The position numbers and the translations under genes are program-made. A DNA stretch of 64,000 bases from Clavibacter sp. VKM Ac-2872 (GTDB lineage Bacteria; Actinomycetota; Actinomycetes; Actinomycetales; Microbacteriaceae), in the NCBI RefSeq assembly GCF_015351105.1, contig NZ_JADKRR010000001.1, positions 1-64,000 of the forward strand, written 5' to 3'. Below, piece after piece: positions 17,228-25,486 of the stretch (position 1 is the stretch's first letter; the number at the start of each line of letters is the position of its first letter). The notes under the pieces were generated by a model. It was not told where the DNA came from. It worked only from the letters and a program-made list of their open reading frames with translations, and made no database searches.

Positions 17228-18292
17228 ATGACCCCGCCCCGCGCGACCCGTCCGACCCGTCCGTCGCGCCCGACCCGTTCCTCGCGTCCGCGGCGGCGCG
17301 CCCGCCGCCTCGTCCAGGTGGCGGTGGGCGCGGCCGCCGTGCTGGCCGTCGTCGTCGGGACCCTGCCCGCCGCCGCGGCGGCGCCCTTCCAGGTCGTCGG
17401 GTACGCGGAGGGCGGATCCACCCCGGTGGCGCCCCTCGACGCGAGCGCCGCTGCCCTCACCTCCGTGGTGGTCGACGGGGTGAACGTCACGTCGGACGGC
17501 CGGAGCGTCGCTGCGCCGTCGCCCGAGGCGATCACCCTCCTCCGTGAGGCGCACGCGCGCGGCGAGCGGGTCGAGCTGCTGGTGGGCAACTACGACGAGG
17601 CCCTCGGCGACTTCTCGCCGGGCATCGCCGATGCGCTGCTGGGATCCCCGGCGAACGTCGACCGCGTGGTGGAGCAGCTCGCCGCCGAGGTCCGGAAGCG
17701 CGGCTGGGACGGCGTCACCGTCGATCTCGAGAGCCTCTCGGGTGCGCATCCGGCCGGCCTCACCCGGCTCGTGTCGGGGCTGAAGGCGGCCCTCGGATCC
17801 GCGCGCAGCGTCTCCGTGTGCCTCACGGCCACCACGGACGACTACCGCCCGCTCGGCTACGACCTCCCGGCGCTCGGTCGCGCCGCCGACCACGTGGTGC
17901 TCATGGCGTACGACCAGCACGGGCCCACGTGGTCCGGCGCCGGGCCCGTCGGCGGGATGCCGTGGGTGAAGGCGGCGCTGCGGCCGGTGCGGGAGGCGGT
18001 GCCGGCCGCGAGGATCCAGCTCGGCATCGCGGGCTACGGATACACCTGGCCGCGCACGGGCGAGGGGCGGCAGCTCTCCGACCAGGGCGCGCGCGATCTC
18101 GTGGCATCCGAGCGGCGCACCGCCGTCTGGAGCGTGCCCCAGCAGGAGTGGCGGGCGACCCTGCGCGACGGCACGGTCGTGTGGTGGTCGGATGCGCGCT
18201 CCTACGACGCGCGCGTCGCGCTCGCGAAGCAGCTGGGGCTGGGCGGCGTCGCCGTGTGGTCGCTCGGGCTGTCGGATCCGCTGACGCGATGA
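17228..18292 (+). CDS. Secreted GH18-family glycoside hydrolase-like protein
   Basis: 354 residues. Residues 1-57 form an Arg-rich signal peptide with a long hydrophobic core ending in AAAAAP. The TIM-barrel GH18 domain carries the catalytic motif DGVTVDLE (DxxxDxE type, with Glu the acid), the barrel strands VSVCLTATTDDY and VVLMAYDQHG and a late VAVWSLGLSD strand. It resembles the YaaH/SleL group and chitinases acting on GlcNAc polymers such as chitin or peptidoglycan. TACGCT lies 6 nt before the ATG, implying a leaderless transcript. Its stop overlaps the start of the amidohydrolase gene (ATGA). There is no carbohydrate-binding module. Confidence 0.88.
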   Translation: MTPPRATRPTRPSRPTRSSRPRRRARRLVQVAVGAAAVLAVVVGTLPAAAAAPFQVVGYAEGGSTPVAPLDASAAALTSVVVDGVNVTSDGRSVAAPSPEAITLLREAHARGERVELLVGNYDEALGDFSPGIADALLGSPANVDRVVEQLAAEVRKRGWDGVTVDLESLSGAHPAGLTRLVSGLKAALGSARSVSVCLTATTDDYRPLGYDLPALGRAADHVVLMAYDQHGPTWSGAGPVGGMPWVKAALRPVREAVPAARIQLGIAGYGYTWPRTGEGRQLSDQGARDLVASERRTAVWSVPQQEWRATLRDGTVVWWSDARSYDARVALAKQLGLGGVAVWSLGLSDPLTR

Positions 18293-19311
18293 CGGAGGGC
18301 GGTGCGCTGCCGGGCGGCGTCTGGCGCGTGCGGGAGCTGCGGCTCGACCGGATCCACCGCGAGGTCGCCGTGCGGATCGCCGGCGGTCGCGTGGCGCTCG
18401 CCGACCCGGCCGACGCGGTGCTCGGCCGGCTCGACCTCGCGATCAGCGACGGCGTGGTCGACCGGCACGTGCACCTCGGGCTCGTGGAGCACGCGGCGCT
18501 CGCCGGATCACCCGTCACGGCGGTGGTCGACCTCGGGTGGGATCCGGCGGAGATCGCCCGCATCGCCGCCCGCCCGCCCGCCGGTGTCGCCGTCCGCTAC
18601 GCGGGTCCGTTCCACACCTCCCTGGGCGGTTACCCCTCGGATCGCGCGTGGGCGCCGGCGGCCGCGGTGCGCGAGGTGGCGCGCGCCGAGGATGCGGCGG
18701 TAGCCGTCGTGCAGGCCAGGGCGGGCGGATCCGGCGCGGTGAAGATCGTGCTGCACGACGGCGGACCGCTCCTCGCCGACGACGTGCTGGCCGCGCTCGT
18801 CGACGCCGCGCACGAGGCCGGGCTGCCGGCAGTCGTGCACGCGGAGGGCGCGGGACAGGCGGCGCGCGCGATCCGGGCGGGCGCCGACGTGCTCGTGCAC
18901 GTGCCGTGGACCGAGCGGCTCGACGACGCCACGCTGCGCGAGTCCGCGACGCGGGACGTGCTCTGGATCTCGACCCTCGCGATCCACGACGGCGCCGACC
19001 TCGCGACGGCCCTCGAGAACGCCCGGCGGTACGTCGCGCTCGGCGGCCGGATCGCGTACGGCACCGACCTCGGCAACGGCGACCTCCCGGTGGGCCTGAA
19101 CGCGCGGGAGGTCGAGCTGCTCGGCGAGGTCGGGCTGCGGGGCGCGGCGCTGCTCGACGCCGTGCTGGGCAGCGCGCCCGGCGGCATCGCGCACGCGCTG
19201 GCGAGCGCGGATCCGCTGCCGTCGTCCGCCGACGCCACCGCTGAGGAGCTGGTGGCGTGGCTGCGCGGGGCGCATCGGCTGGGCGCGGGGGACCTGCTCA
19301 ACAGGGGGTGA
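18289..19311 (+). CDS. Amidohydrolase-superfamily metal-dependent hydrolase
   Basis: 340 residues, overlapping the GH18 stop by 4 nt. The metal-binding HxH is in DRHVHLGL (about residue 60). A candidate carboxylated-Lys strand AVKIVLHD, histidines in VVHAEG and VLVHVPW, and a final Asp in YGTDLGNGD complete the usual amidohydrolase metal site. Family members hydrolyse amide or ester bonds in small molecules (imidazolonepropionase-like, dihydroorotase-like). The coupled secreted GH18 enzyme hints at action on an amino-sugar-derived product, but no signal peptide is present here, so it works in the cytoplasm. Substrate unknown. Confidence 0.82.
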   Translation: MTEGGALPGGVWRVRELRLDRIHREVAVRIAGGRVALADPADAVLGRLDLAISDGVVDRHVHLGLVEHAALAGSPVTAVVDLGWDPAEIARIAARPPAGVAVRYAGPFHTSLGGYPSDRAWAPAAAVREVARAEDAAVAVVQARAGGSGAVKIVLHDGGPLLADDVLAALVDAAHEAGLPAVVHAEGAGQAARAIRAGADVLVHVPWTERLDDATLRESATRDVLWISTLAIHDGADLATALENARRYVALGGRIAYGTDLGNGDLPVGLNAREVELLGEVGLRGAALLDAVLGSAPGGIAHALASADPLPSSADATAEELVAWLRGAHRLGAGDLLNRG

Positions 19312-19401
19312 CATCGCCGGACCGCCTCGCGCGTCGGCTGCTATCCGCGGCGAACGCGCACGATCTGGGCGCGCGGATCGGCTTCGCACCGCTCCGCGTG
19401 A

Positions 19402-20001
19402 TCAGAGCGCGGCCGACAGGAGCGATGCCGTCTCCCGGGGATGGGTGAGGGGGAAGAGGTGTCCGCCGGGGGCGTTCAGGATCGTCGCCCCGAGCCGGCG
19501 GGCGAGCGCCAGCTGCGCGTCGCGTCGCGGGTCCTCCGAGGAGACGACGACCAGGATGCGCCGATCCGCGGGCTGCGCACCCGTCCCCGGTGCCGGGTCG
19601 AGCCGTTCCGCCGCGGTGAGGAGGTCGAGGGGCGGCCCTTCGGGGGCTCGGGATCCGTATCGGTGGAAGGAGAGCTCGCGGAGCGCTCGCGCGGCCGCGT
19701 CGCGCACCACGGGGATCCTGCCGACGAACCGAAGTGAGACGCGGATCGCCGGTGAGAGGGGTCGACGCCCGGGGGAGCTGGGCGCGAGGAGGATCAGCGG
19801 TTCAGAGGACGCGGCGCCCGGCTGCAGCGCGTCCAGGGCGCCGCGGGAGTGCGCGATGACCACCCTGGCGGTTCCGTCGAGCGCCGCCGTGAGCAGCGCC
19901 TCGAGCTCGGCGTAGTCGGATCGACGCAGCGGGAATCCCGGGTGCACGGTCACGACGGGTCCGCGGCGTCCATCGCGGTCACGTCCCGCCGGCTCTGTCA
20001 T
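19402..20001 (-). CDS. Small alpha/beta-hydrolase-like protein
   Basis: 199 residues. A short alpha/beta-hydrolase core has the nucleophile elbow VIAHSRGALDA (Ser about residue 53), a late acidic strand VVVSSEDPR and the catalytic His in GGHLFPLTHP. The usual cap domain is reduced. TACGGT lies 6 nt before the ATG, pointing to a leaderless transcript. It is divergent from the iron ABC operon, and the IdeR box lies about 45 bp upstream of its start, so it may also respond to iron; siderophore ester hydrolysis is a possibility but unproven. Confidence 0.72.
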   Translation of the reverse strand: MTEPAGRDRDGRRGPVVTVHPGFPLRRSDYAELEALLTAALDGTARVVIAHSRGALDALQPGAASSEPLILLAPSSPGRRPLSPAIRVSLRFVGRIPVVRDAAARALRELSFHRYGSRAPEGPPLDLLTAAERLDPAPGTGAQPADRRILVVVSSEDPRRDAQLALARRLGATILNAPGGHLFPLTHPRETASLLSAAL

Positions 20002-20032
20002 GGGCCGACCGTACCCTTCCGCCGACCACGGG

Positions 20033-20062
20033 TTGTCCCCCGACGTGAGGTTAGGCTAACCT
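20033..20062 (+). promoter_or_regulatory. Promoter of the iron-siderophore ABC operon
   Basis: -35 TTGTCC (20033-20038), an 18-bp spacer and -10 TAACCT (20057-20062). The -10 is 8 nt from the GTG at 20071, so the mRNA probably starts at or just before the start codon. The IdeR box covers the -10. Confidence 0.6.
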
Positions 20063-20065
20063 CAC
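20045..20065. promoter_or_regulatory. DtxR/IdeR iron box, perfect 21-bp palindrome
   Basis: Arms GTGAGGTTAG and CTAACCTCAC flank a central G. The core TTAGGCTAACCT matches the DtxR/IdeR consensus (TTAGGTTAGSCTAACCTAA). It overlaps the -10 box of the ABC operon, so iron-loaded IdeR would block transcription and derepress uptake when iron is scarce. Confidence 0.92.
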
Positions 20066-20070
20066 CTATC

Positions 20071-20988
20071 GTGACCTCCCCCGCATCGACCACTCCGATC
20101 GCGCGCGCCGCGCACCCGGATCCGTCACCCGCGACACCCGCCGCCTCCGCTCTCGAGGCCCGCGGGATCACGGTCGCGTACGGCGACACGGAGGTCGTGC
20201 ACGCCGCGGGGCTCGAGATCCGGCCGGGCTGCGTCACCGCGCTCGTCGGGCCGAACGGCAGCGGGAAGTCCACGCTGCTGCGGACCATGGCGCGGCTGCA
20301 GGCGGCGCGCTCCGGATCGCTCGTGCTGCGCGACGAGGACGCGGGCGCGGGCGCCGCCGACGCCCGCGAGTCCGACGCCCTCGACCTCTCCCTCCGCCGC
20401 TTCGCCCGCCGCGTCGCGCTCCTCACGCAGGGCCGGCCGACGCCGGGCGGCCTCAGCGTCCGCGACGTCGTCGAGTTCGGCCGCTACCCGCATCGCGGCC
20501 GGTTCGGCGGGGCGGATCCCGACGGCCGGGCGGCCGTGGATCGCGCGCTCGACCTCACGGGCCTCGTCGCCCTCGCCGACCGCGGCGTCGACCAGCTCTC
20601 CGGCGGCCAGCTCCAGCGGGTCTGGCTCGCCAGCTGCCTCGCCCAGGAGACGGGCGTGCTGCTCCTCGACGAGCCCACCACGTACCTCGACCTCCGCTAC
20701 CAGGTCGAGCTCCTCGACCTGGTGCGCGACCTCGCCGACGACGCGTCGATCGCCGTCGGCGTCGTCCTCCACGACCTCGATCAGGCCGCCGCGCTGGCCG
20801 ACACCGTCGCGCTGCTCTCCGACGGCCGGATCGTCACGACCGGCACCCCATCCGAGGTGCTGACCCCCGACCTCCTCACCGAGGTCTACGGCATCCCCGT
20901 CGAGGTCCACGCGGATCCGACGACGGGCAGCCTGCGCACCCGCGCGGTCGCCCGCCACCACCACAGGAACGAGAGGCTCCACCCGTGA
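20071..20988 (+). CDS. Iron-siderophore ABC transporter ATP-binding protein
   Basis: 305 residues, FecE/FhuC type. Walker A GPNGSGKST, Q-loop LLTQGRP, signature LSGGQLQRV, Walker B VLLLDEPTT and H-loop VLHDLDQA are all present and in the normal order. The GTG at 20071 is chosen because the promoter is leaderless there. An unusual ~30-residue Ala/Pro-rich N-terminus precedes the first strand. It energises the fused permease at 22010-24166 together with the lipoprotein at 20985-21974, whose start overlaps this stop. Expression should follow the IdeR box upstream. Confidence 0.95.
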   Translation: MTSPASTTPIARAAHPDPSPATPAASALEARGITVAYGDTEVVHAAGLEIRPGCVTALVGPNGSGKSTLLRTMARLQAARSGSLVLRDEDAGAGAADARESDALDLSLRRFARRVALLTQGRPTPGGLSVRDVVEFGRYPHRGRFGGADPDGRAAVDRALDLTGLVALADRGVDQLSGGQLQRVWLASCLAQETGVLLLDEPTTYLDLRYQVELLDLVRDLADDASIAVGVVLHDLDQAAALADTVALLSDGRIVTTGTPSEVLTPDLLTEVYGIPVEVHADPTTGSLRTRAVARHHHRNERLHP

Positions 20989-21974
20989 TCACGAGACGAC
21001 GAACCCTGGCGATGACCGCCCTCGCCGCCGCGACAGCGCTCACGCTGACCGCATGCGGCACCACCGAGGAGGCGTCGACGGGCGCCGGCACGACGCCGGC
21101 CGGCGAGCAGATCACGCTCACCGACGGCACCGGCGCGGAGGTCACGCTCGACGGGCCCGCGACCAAGGTCGTCGGCACCGAGTGGAACGTCGTGGAGAAC
21201 CTCGTGTCGCTGGGCGTGGATCCCGTGGGCGTCGCCGACGTCGCGGGCTACAGCGCCTGGTCGTCCGCCGTGCCGCTCGTCAACGAGCCCGCCGACATCG
21301 GCACGCGCGGCGAGCCGAGCGTGGAGACCATCGCGTCGCTCGCGCCCGACCTCATCGTCGCGACCACCGACCTGCCGGCCGACGCGATCACGCAGCTCAA
21401 GGCCATCGCGCCCGTGCTGCAGGTGAACTCGGCCGACGGCAGCAAGCAGATCCAGCAGAGCGAGGACAACCTCGAGCTCATCGCGAAGGCGACGGGCACC
21501 GAGGACCAGGCGACGAAGGTCATCGGCGCCTACGACCAGGCCGTGACCGACGCGAAGGCGAAGCTCGACGCGGCCGGGCTCGCGGGCTCGAAGTTCCTGT
21601 TCGCCGACGCGTACGTGGACGCCGGCGCCGTCACCATCCGCCCGTTCGGCACGGGCTCGCTGATCGGCGACGTCACCACCGAGCTCGGCCTCGAGAACGC
21701 GTGGACCGGCGAGGTCGACCCGGCCTACGGCCTCGGATCCACCGACGTCGAGGGCCTCACGACCGTCGGCGACGTGCAGTTCCTCTACAACTCCAACTCC
21801 ACGCAGGGCGACGACCCGTTCGCCTCCACGCTGGCATCCAACGCCGTGTGGAAGTCGCTCCCGTTCGTCACGGCCGGCGACGTGCACCGCATGCCCGACG
21901 GCATCTGGGCGTTCGGCGGTCCCGCGTCGATGACGGCGTACGCGAAGGCCGTCTCCGACCTGCTGGCCGGCTGA
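20985..21974 (+). CDS. Siderophore-binding lipoprotein of ABC importer
   Basis: 329 residues. The signal peptide contains RRRTLA and ends in the lipobox LTAC (Cys about residue 25), so it is anchored outside the membrane by lipid. The class III binding fold is indicated by GTEWNVVENLVSLGVDPVGV, the long connecting helix (TKVIGAYDQAVTDAKAKLDA) and IWAFGGPASM near the end. It captures ferric siderophore and hands it to the permease. The GTG start overlaps the ATPase stop by 4 nt. The siderophore type (hydroxamate versus catecholate) cannot be read from sequence. Confidence 0.93.
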   Translation: MITRRRTLAMTALAAATALTLTACGTTEEASTGAGTTPAGEQITLTDGTGAEVTLDGPATKVVGTEWNVVENLVSLGVDPVGVADVAGYSAWSSAVPLVNEPADIGTRGEPSVETIASLAPDLIVATTDLPADAITQLKAIAPVLQVNSADGSKQIQQSEDNLELIAKATGTEDQATKVIGAYDQAVTDAKAKLDAAGLAGSKFLFADAYVDAGAVTIRPFGTGSLIGDVTTELGLENAWTGEVDPAYGLGSTDVEGLTTVGDVQFLYNSNSTQGDDPFASTLASNAVWKSLPFVTAGDVHRMPDGIWAFGGPASMTAYAKAVSDLLAG

Positions 21975-22009
21975 TCCGGCGGCCCGCCGACCCGCATCCC
22001 GCTGAACCG

Positions 22010-24166
22010 ATGACCGCTCCCGTCCGCACCGCGCCCCCGTCGGCCGACGCGCCTCCCGCGTCCGCCGCCGCGGCGTCGATCCCGGACCCCGCCCCGTCGC
22101 TCGCCGCGGTCGCGCGCGCCGACGGGGCCGGCCGGATCCCGGTGCGGGCGGTCGCGGTCGTCGCCCTCCTCGCGCTGGTCGTGGCGGTGCTCGCGGTGAT
22201 CGACGTCACCCAGGGCACCGCCGCGGTCGGCCCGCGCGAGGTGTGGCAGGCGCTCACCGGGCGCGCGACGCCGGGCGACGCATCCGTCGTGGTCGCGTCG
22301 CGGCTGCCGCGCATGGCGGCGGGGATCCTCGTGGGCCTCGCCCTCGGCGCGGCCGGCGCCGCCCTCCAGACCGTGAGCCGCAACGTGCTCGCCTCGCCCG
22401 ACACGCTCGCGGTGAACGCGGGCGCCTACGCGGCCCTCGCGGTCGCGGCGGTCACCGGGCTCACGCTGCCGGTGCTCGCGGGCGCGGGCGTCGCGTTCGT
22501 GGGCGGGCTCGTCGCGGCGGCGATCGTGCTCGCGGTCTCGGGCCTCGGATCCGGCACCGTGCGCCTCGTGCTCGCGGGCAGCGCGCTCGCGCTCGGCCTC
22601 GGATCCGTGACCAGCGCGCTCCTCCTCCTCTTCCCGCAGCAGACCTCCGGCCTCTACCGCTGGGGCCAGGGCGGCATCGGCCAGAACGGGTTCGACGCGG
22701 TCGCGCAGATGGCACCCGTCGTGGCGATCGCGCTCGGCATCCTGCTCCTCCTCACCCGACGGCTCGACGCGCTCGGGCTCGGCGACGACGCCGCCCGCAG
22801 CCTCGGCGTCGACGTGCGGGCGACCCGCGTGATCGCCGTGCTCGCCTCGGTGCTGCTCGCCGCCGCGGCCGTGACGGTCGCCGGCCCCATCGGCTTCGTG
22901 GGCCTGTACGCGCCCGCGTTCGTGCGGCCGCTGCGCCGGCTCGTGCCGGGCGTCCGGCGCTCGTGGGTCTTCGTCCCCGTCGCCGGCTTGATGGGCGCGG
23001 CCGTCGTGCTGCTCGCCGACGTGCTGCTGCGCGCGGTCGTCGGCGCCGAGGCGTCCGTCGCCGTGCCGACCGGGCTCGTCACCTCCCTCATCGGCGCGGT
23101 CGTGCTCGTGGTGCTGGCCGTGCGCACCCGCGACAGCGCGACGCCCGCGCCCACCGAGCGCCACGGCGTGATCACCCGCCGTCGCGCCGCGCTCGTGGTC
23201 GGCGCGCTGATCGCGGTGCTCGTCGGGCTGCTGATCGCCTCCGTGCTGCTCGGCGACGCGAAGCTGCTCCTCGGCGACCTCGTGAACGGGATCCGCGGCA
23301 CGGCCGGCCCCGTCGTCAGCTACGTGCTCGACACCCGCGTGCCGCGCGTGCTCGCGGCCGTGCTCGCCGGTGCGGCGCTCGCGCTGGCGGGCGTGCTCGT
23401 GCAGGCGGTGACCCGGAACCCTCTCGCGGATCCCGCGATCCTCGGCGTCTCCGGCGGCGCGGGCCTCGGCGCCGTGCTCTTCGTGACCACCGCGCCGCTC
23501 GCATCCGGCTGGGGCATCGCGGGCGCGGCCGGGCTCGGGGCGCTCGCCGCGGCGGCCGTCGTCTTCGGCCTCGCCGCGCGCGGCGGCTTCCCGCAGAACC
23601 GGCTCGTGCTCATCGGCGTCGGCGTCTCGGCGGGCACGGCCGCGGCCATCAGCATGATCATCGTGCTCACCGACCCGTTCAACGGCGCGAAGGCGCTCAC
23701 CTGGCTCTCCGGATCCACCTACGGCCGCGGGTTCGACGACGCCCTGCCGGTGCTGGTCGCCCTCGCGCTCACCGTGGCGGTCGCTGCTCCGCGGCACCGG
23801 ATGCTGGACCTCGTCGCCCTCGACGACGACACCCCGCGCCTCCTCGGCGTCTCGCTCGGCCGCTCGCGCCTGCTGGCCCTCTCGATCGCGGTGGTGCTCA
23901 CGGCGACGGCGGTCGCGGCGGTCGGCGTGATCGGCTTCGTCGGCCTGGTCGCGCCGCACGCCGCCCGCGCGCTCGTCGGATCCCGCCACGCGCGCGTCGT
24001 CCCCGTCGCGATCCTGCTGGGCGCCGCCCTCGTGACCCTCGCCGACCTGCTCGGCCGCACCGTGATCGCCCCGGGCCAGCTCGGCGCCGGCCTCGTGACC
24101 GCGCTCGTCGGCACGCCGTACTTCGTGTGGCTGCTGTGGCGCGGGCGGGCGGCGCGGGGGCGTTAG
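22010..24166 (+). CDS. Fused FecCD-type double permease
   Basis: 718 residues, ATG at 22010, 35 bp after the lipoprotein stop. Two complete FecCD permease halves are joined in one chain. Half 1 (about 45-370) has RLPRMAAGILVGLALGAAGA and GPIGFVGLYAPAFVRPLRRL. Half 2 (about 385-715) has TRVPRVLAAVLAGAALALAG and GVIGFVGLVAPHAARALVGS. Each half has about ten helices and its own coupling region. This is the FhuB arrangement, where one polypeptide makes the whole transmembrane pore instead of a dimer of two subunits. A ~25-residue charged linker joins the halves. Half 1 has YAPAFVRP where half 2 has the usual APHAARAL, so its ATPase contact is diverged. Confidence 0.94.
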   Translation: MTAPVRTAPPSADAPPASAAAASIPDPAPSLAAVARADGAGRIPVRAVAVVALLALVVAVLAVIDVTQGTAAVGPREVWQALTGRATPGDASVVVASRLPRMAAGILVGLALGAAGAALQTVSRNVLASPDTLAVNAGAYAALAVAAVTGLTLPVLAGAGVAFVGGLVAAAIVLAVSGLGSGTVRLVLAGSALALGLGSVTSALLLLFPQQTSGLYRWGQGGIGQNGFDAVAQMAPVVAIALGILLLLTRRLDALGLGDDAARSLGVDVRATRVIAVLASVLLAAAAVTVAGPIGFVGLYAPAFVRPLRRLVPGVRRSWVFVPVAGLMGAAVVLLADVLLRAVVGAEASVAVPTGLVTSLIGAVVLVVLAVRTRDSATPAPTERHGVITRRRAALVVGALIAVLVGLLIASVLLGDAKLLLGDLVNGIRGTAGPVVSYVLDTRVPRVLAAVLAGAALALAGVLVQAVTRNPLADPAILGVSGGAGLGAVLFVTTAPLASGWGIAGAAGLGALAAAAVVFGLAARGGFPQNRLVLIGVGVSAGTAAAISMIIVLTDPFNGAKALTWLSGSTYGRGFDDALPVLVALALTVAVAAPRHRMLDLVALDDDTPRLLGVSLGRSRLLALSIAVVLTATAVAAVGVIGFVGLVAPHAARALVGSRHARVVPVAILLGAALVTLADLLGRTVIAPGQLGAGLVTALVGTPYFVWLLWRGRAARGR

Positions 24167-24286
24167 GGGCGTCCGTGGTCCGGCCGACCGCGATGGTGTG
24201 CATGAAGACGTCACGGCGACGGGGGATCACCTAGCTTCTCGTGCGCGGGCCTCTTCGCCTACCACGCCCGTGTTGTGGGGACACTC

Positions 24287-24772
24287 ATGTTGGGGACGCT
24301 GCTGGTCATTGCCCGCATGTGCGCAGGTGGATTCTTCGTCTGGACGGGCAGCGCGAAACTGAGCCGGTCTCGACACTTCTGGTCCCAGATCATGGGTTAC
24401 AAGATCGTCGGACCCCGTCAAGCCAGATTGCTCGCTGCCGCGCTGCCTCCCGTCGAGTTCGTCGCCGGCTTGTTCTTCGCCGCTGGGCTATGGCCCGCCG
24501 TGACGGGGTGCGTCCTGCTTCTGCTGCTCGCCGCATTCACTGCCGCCATCGCATCCTCTCTGCTCCGCGGCCTCGAGAACGATTGCGGCTGCGCGGGGAG
24601 CGATCGCGTCTCACCGCTCCTCATCGTCCGCAACGTCATGCTCGCCTCGCTAGCGGTCGCCGGAATGTCATCCGCGGCGCCGGCTTATTCCGGCGAGATC
24701 ATCGTCGTGGCATGCGGGTGCCTCCTTGTCGTCGTAATCAGCTCCCATTCGTATCGTGCAATAGGAAGATGA
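24287..24772 (+). CDS. MauE/DoxX-like redox membrane protein
   Basis: 161 residues from the ATG at 24287 (GGGG about 6 nt upstream; an in-frame GTG at 24275 lacks a ribosome site). Four to five helices are visible, starting VIARMCAGGFFVWTGSAKLS and continuing with VEFVAGLFFAAGLWPAV and LLLLLAAFTAAIASSLLRG. After the third helix comes ENDCGCAGSD, the Cys-x-Cys-Ala/Phe-Gly motif of MauE-type proteins. MauE is needed for export or disulfide maturation of the Cys-rich methylamine dehydrogenase light chain. The next gene, 27 bp downstream, encodes a 12-cysteine protein, so this is its probable disulfide maturation factor. GC content is visibly lower than in the flanking genes, suggesting transfer. 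Confidence 0.8.
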   Translation: MLGTLLVIARMCAGGFFVWTGSAKLSRSRHFWSQIMGYKIVGPRQARLLAAALPPVEFVAGLFFAAGLWPAVTGCVLLLLLAAFTAAIASSLLRGLENDCGCAGSDRVSPLLIVRNVMLASLAVAGMSSAAPAYSGEIIVVACGCLLVVVISSHSYRAIGR

Positions 24773-24799
24773 TCACCATTCAAATCGAAAGGCATGCGC

Positions 24800-25486
24800 A
24801 TGTCGACTCGACGCAGCATCTTGAGGGGCCTCATCGGGGCCGCCGCGCTCACGGCAACCGGACAGGGCGGACCATTCACGGCGTTCGCCTCATCGGCTTC
24901 GGCGACGCCCATCCGTGAATCCGACCATCCGTGGTACCTGCAGCCGCTCGCGGCGACTGCCAGCGCGGGCGCCGATGATCTGGCGGTCCTCCATCGGGCA
25001 GCGGTGGCGGCGGCCGTCCAAGAGGGGTATGCGCCGGACGTCGTATCCTCGGCGGTCGCACAGGCCACCATGTCGGTCAACACCCGCGGCAACAGGGTCG
25101 GCAAGTGCTCCCTGATCTTGGATGCGCAGTCCGTATTCGTGCTGACGAAGGAGTTCGGAACGGGGCATCTGAATCGTCAGGCTGTGCAGACTCTCTGGGC
25201 GGGCGGTGACAGCCTCGTTCGAGATCTCGTGCCGGCTGCTCACGCCAAGATGATGGCTTCTGGCGAATCGGGCAGCATAGAGGCGGCGGATGCGGCTTCG
25301 AGCTGCTGTACCGTGCTCGGAAATGCGATCGGCACGTGTTGCCGATATGACTTCCAAGGGCTGTTCGAATGCTGCGGCCCCTGTGGTTTCACTTTTCCCG
25401 AGATCCCGGTCTTCATAGCCTGCGTTGCCATCTGGTGCAATTACTGCTCGGCGGCGCACTGTGAGGAGTGGTACTACGAATGTTGA
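24800..25486 (+). CDS. Secreted protein with 12-Cys C-terminal domain (bacteriocin-like)
   Basis: 228 residues from the ATG at 24800 (AAAGG 7 nt upstream; ATG at 24794 is too close to that site). It begins MSTRRSILRGLIGAAALTAT, a twin-Arg-bearing signal peptide ending near FASSASA. A central ~120 residues has one Cys and looks helical. The last ~62 residues hold 12 cysteines: SCC, TCC, ECC, GPC, IAC, IWC, NYC, AHC and the terminal YEC. This plan (signal, spacer or immunity-like part, Cys-rich C-terminus) is that of halocin C8 precursors; the 12-Cys count also recalls the methylamine dehydrogenase light chain, but no TTQ-type sequence is evident. Function is inferred only. Lower GC and codon use differ from neighbours. 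Confidence 0.72.
   Translation: MSTRRSILRGLIGAAALTATGQGGPFTAFASSASATPIRESDHPWYLQPLAATASAGADDLAVLHRAAVAAAVQEGYAPDVVSSAVAQATMSVNTRGNRVGKCSLILDAQSVFVLTKEFGTGHLNRQAVQTLWAGGDSLVRDLVPAAHAKMMASGESGSIEAADAASSCCTVLGNAIGTCCRYDFQGLFECCGPCGFTFPEIPVFIACVAIWCNYCSAAHCEEWYYEC

Noticed and set aside
21785-24214. 809-codon open frame antisense to the FecCD permease
   Set aside because: Arg/His/Asp-rich shadow; the plus strand encodes recognisable permease halves.
24193-24234. 13-codon ORF before the MauE-like gene as a possible peptide pheromone or leader
   Set aside because: No ribosome site and no recognisable leader features.
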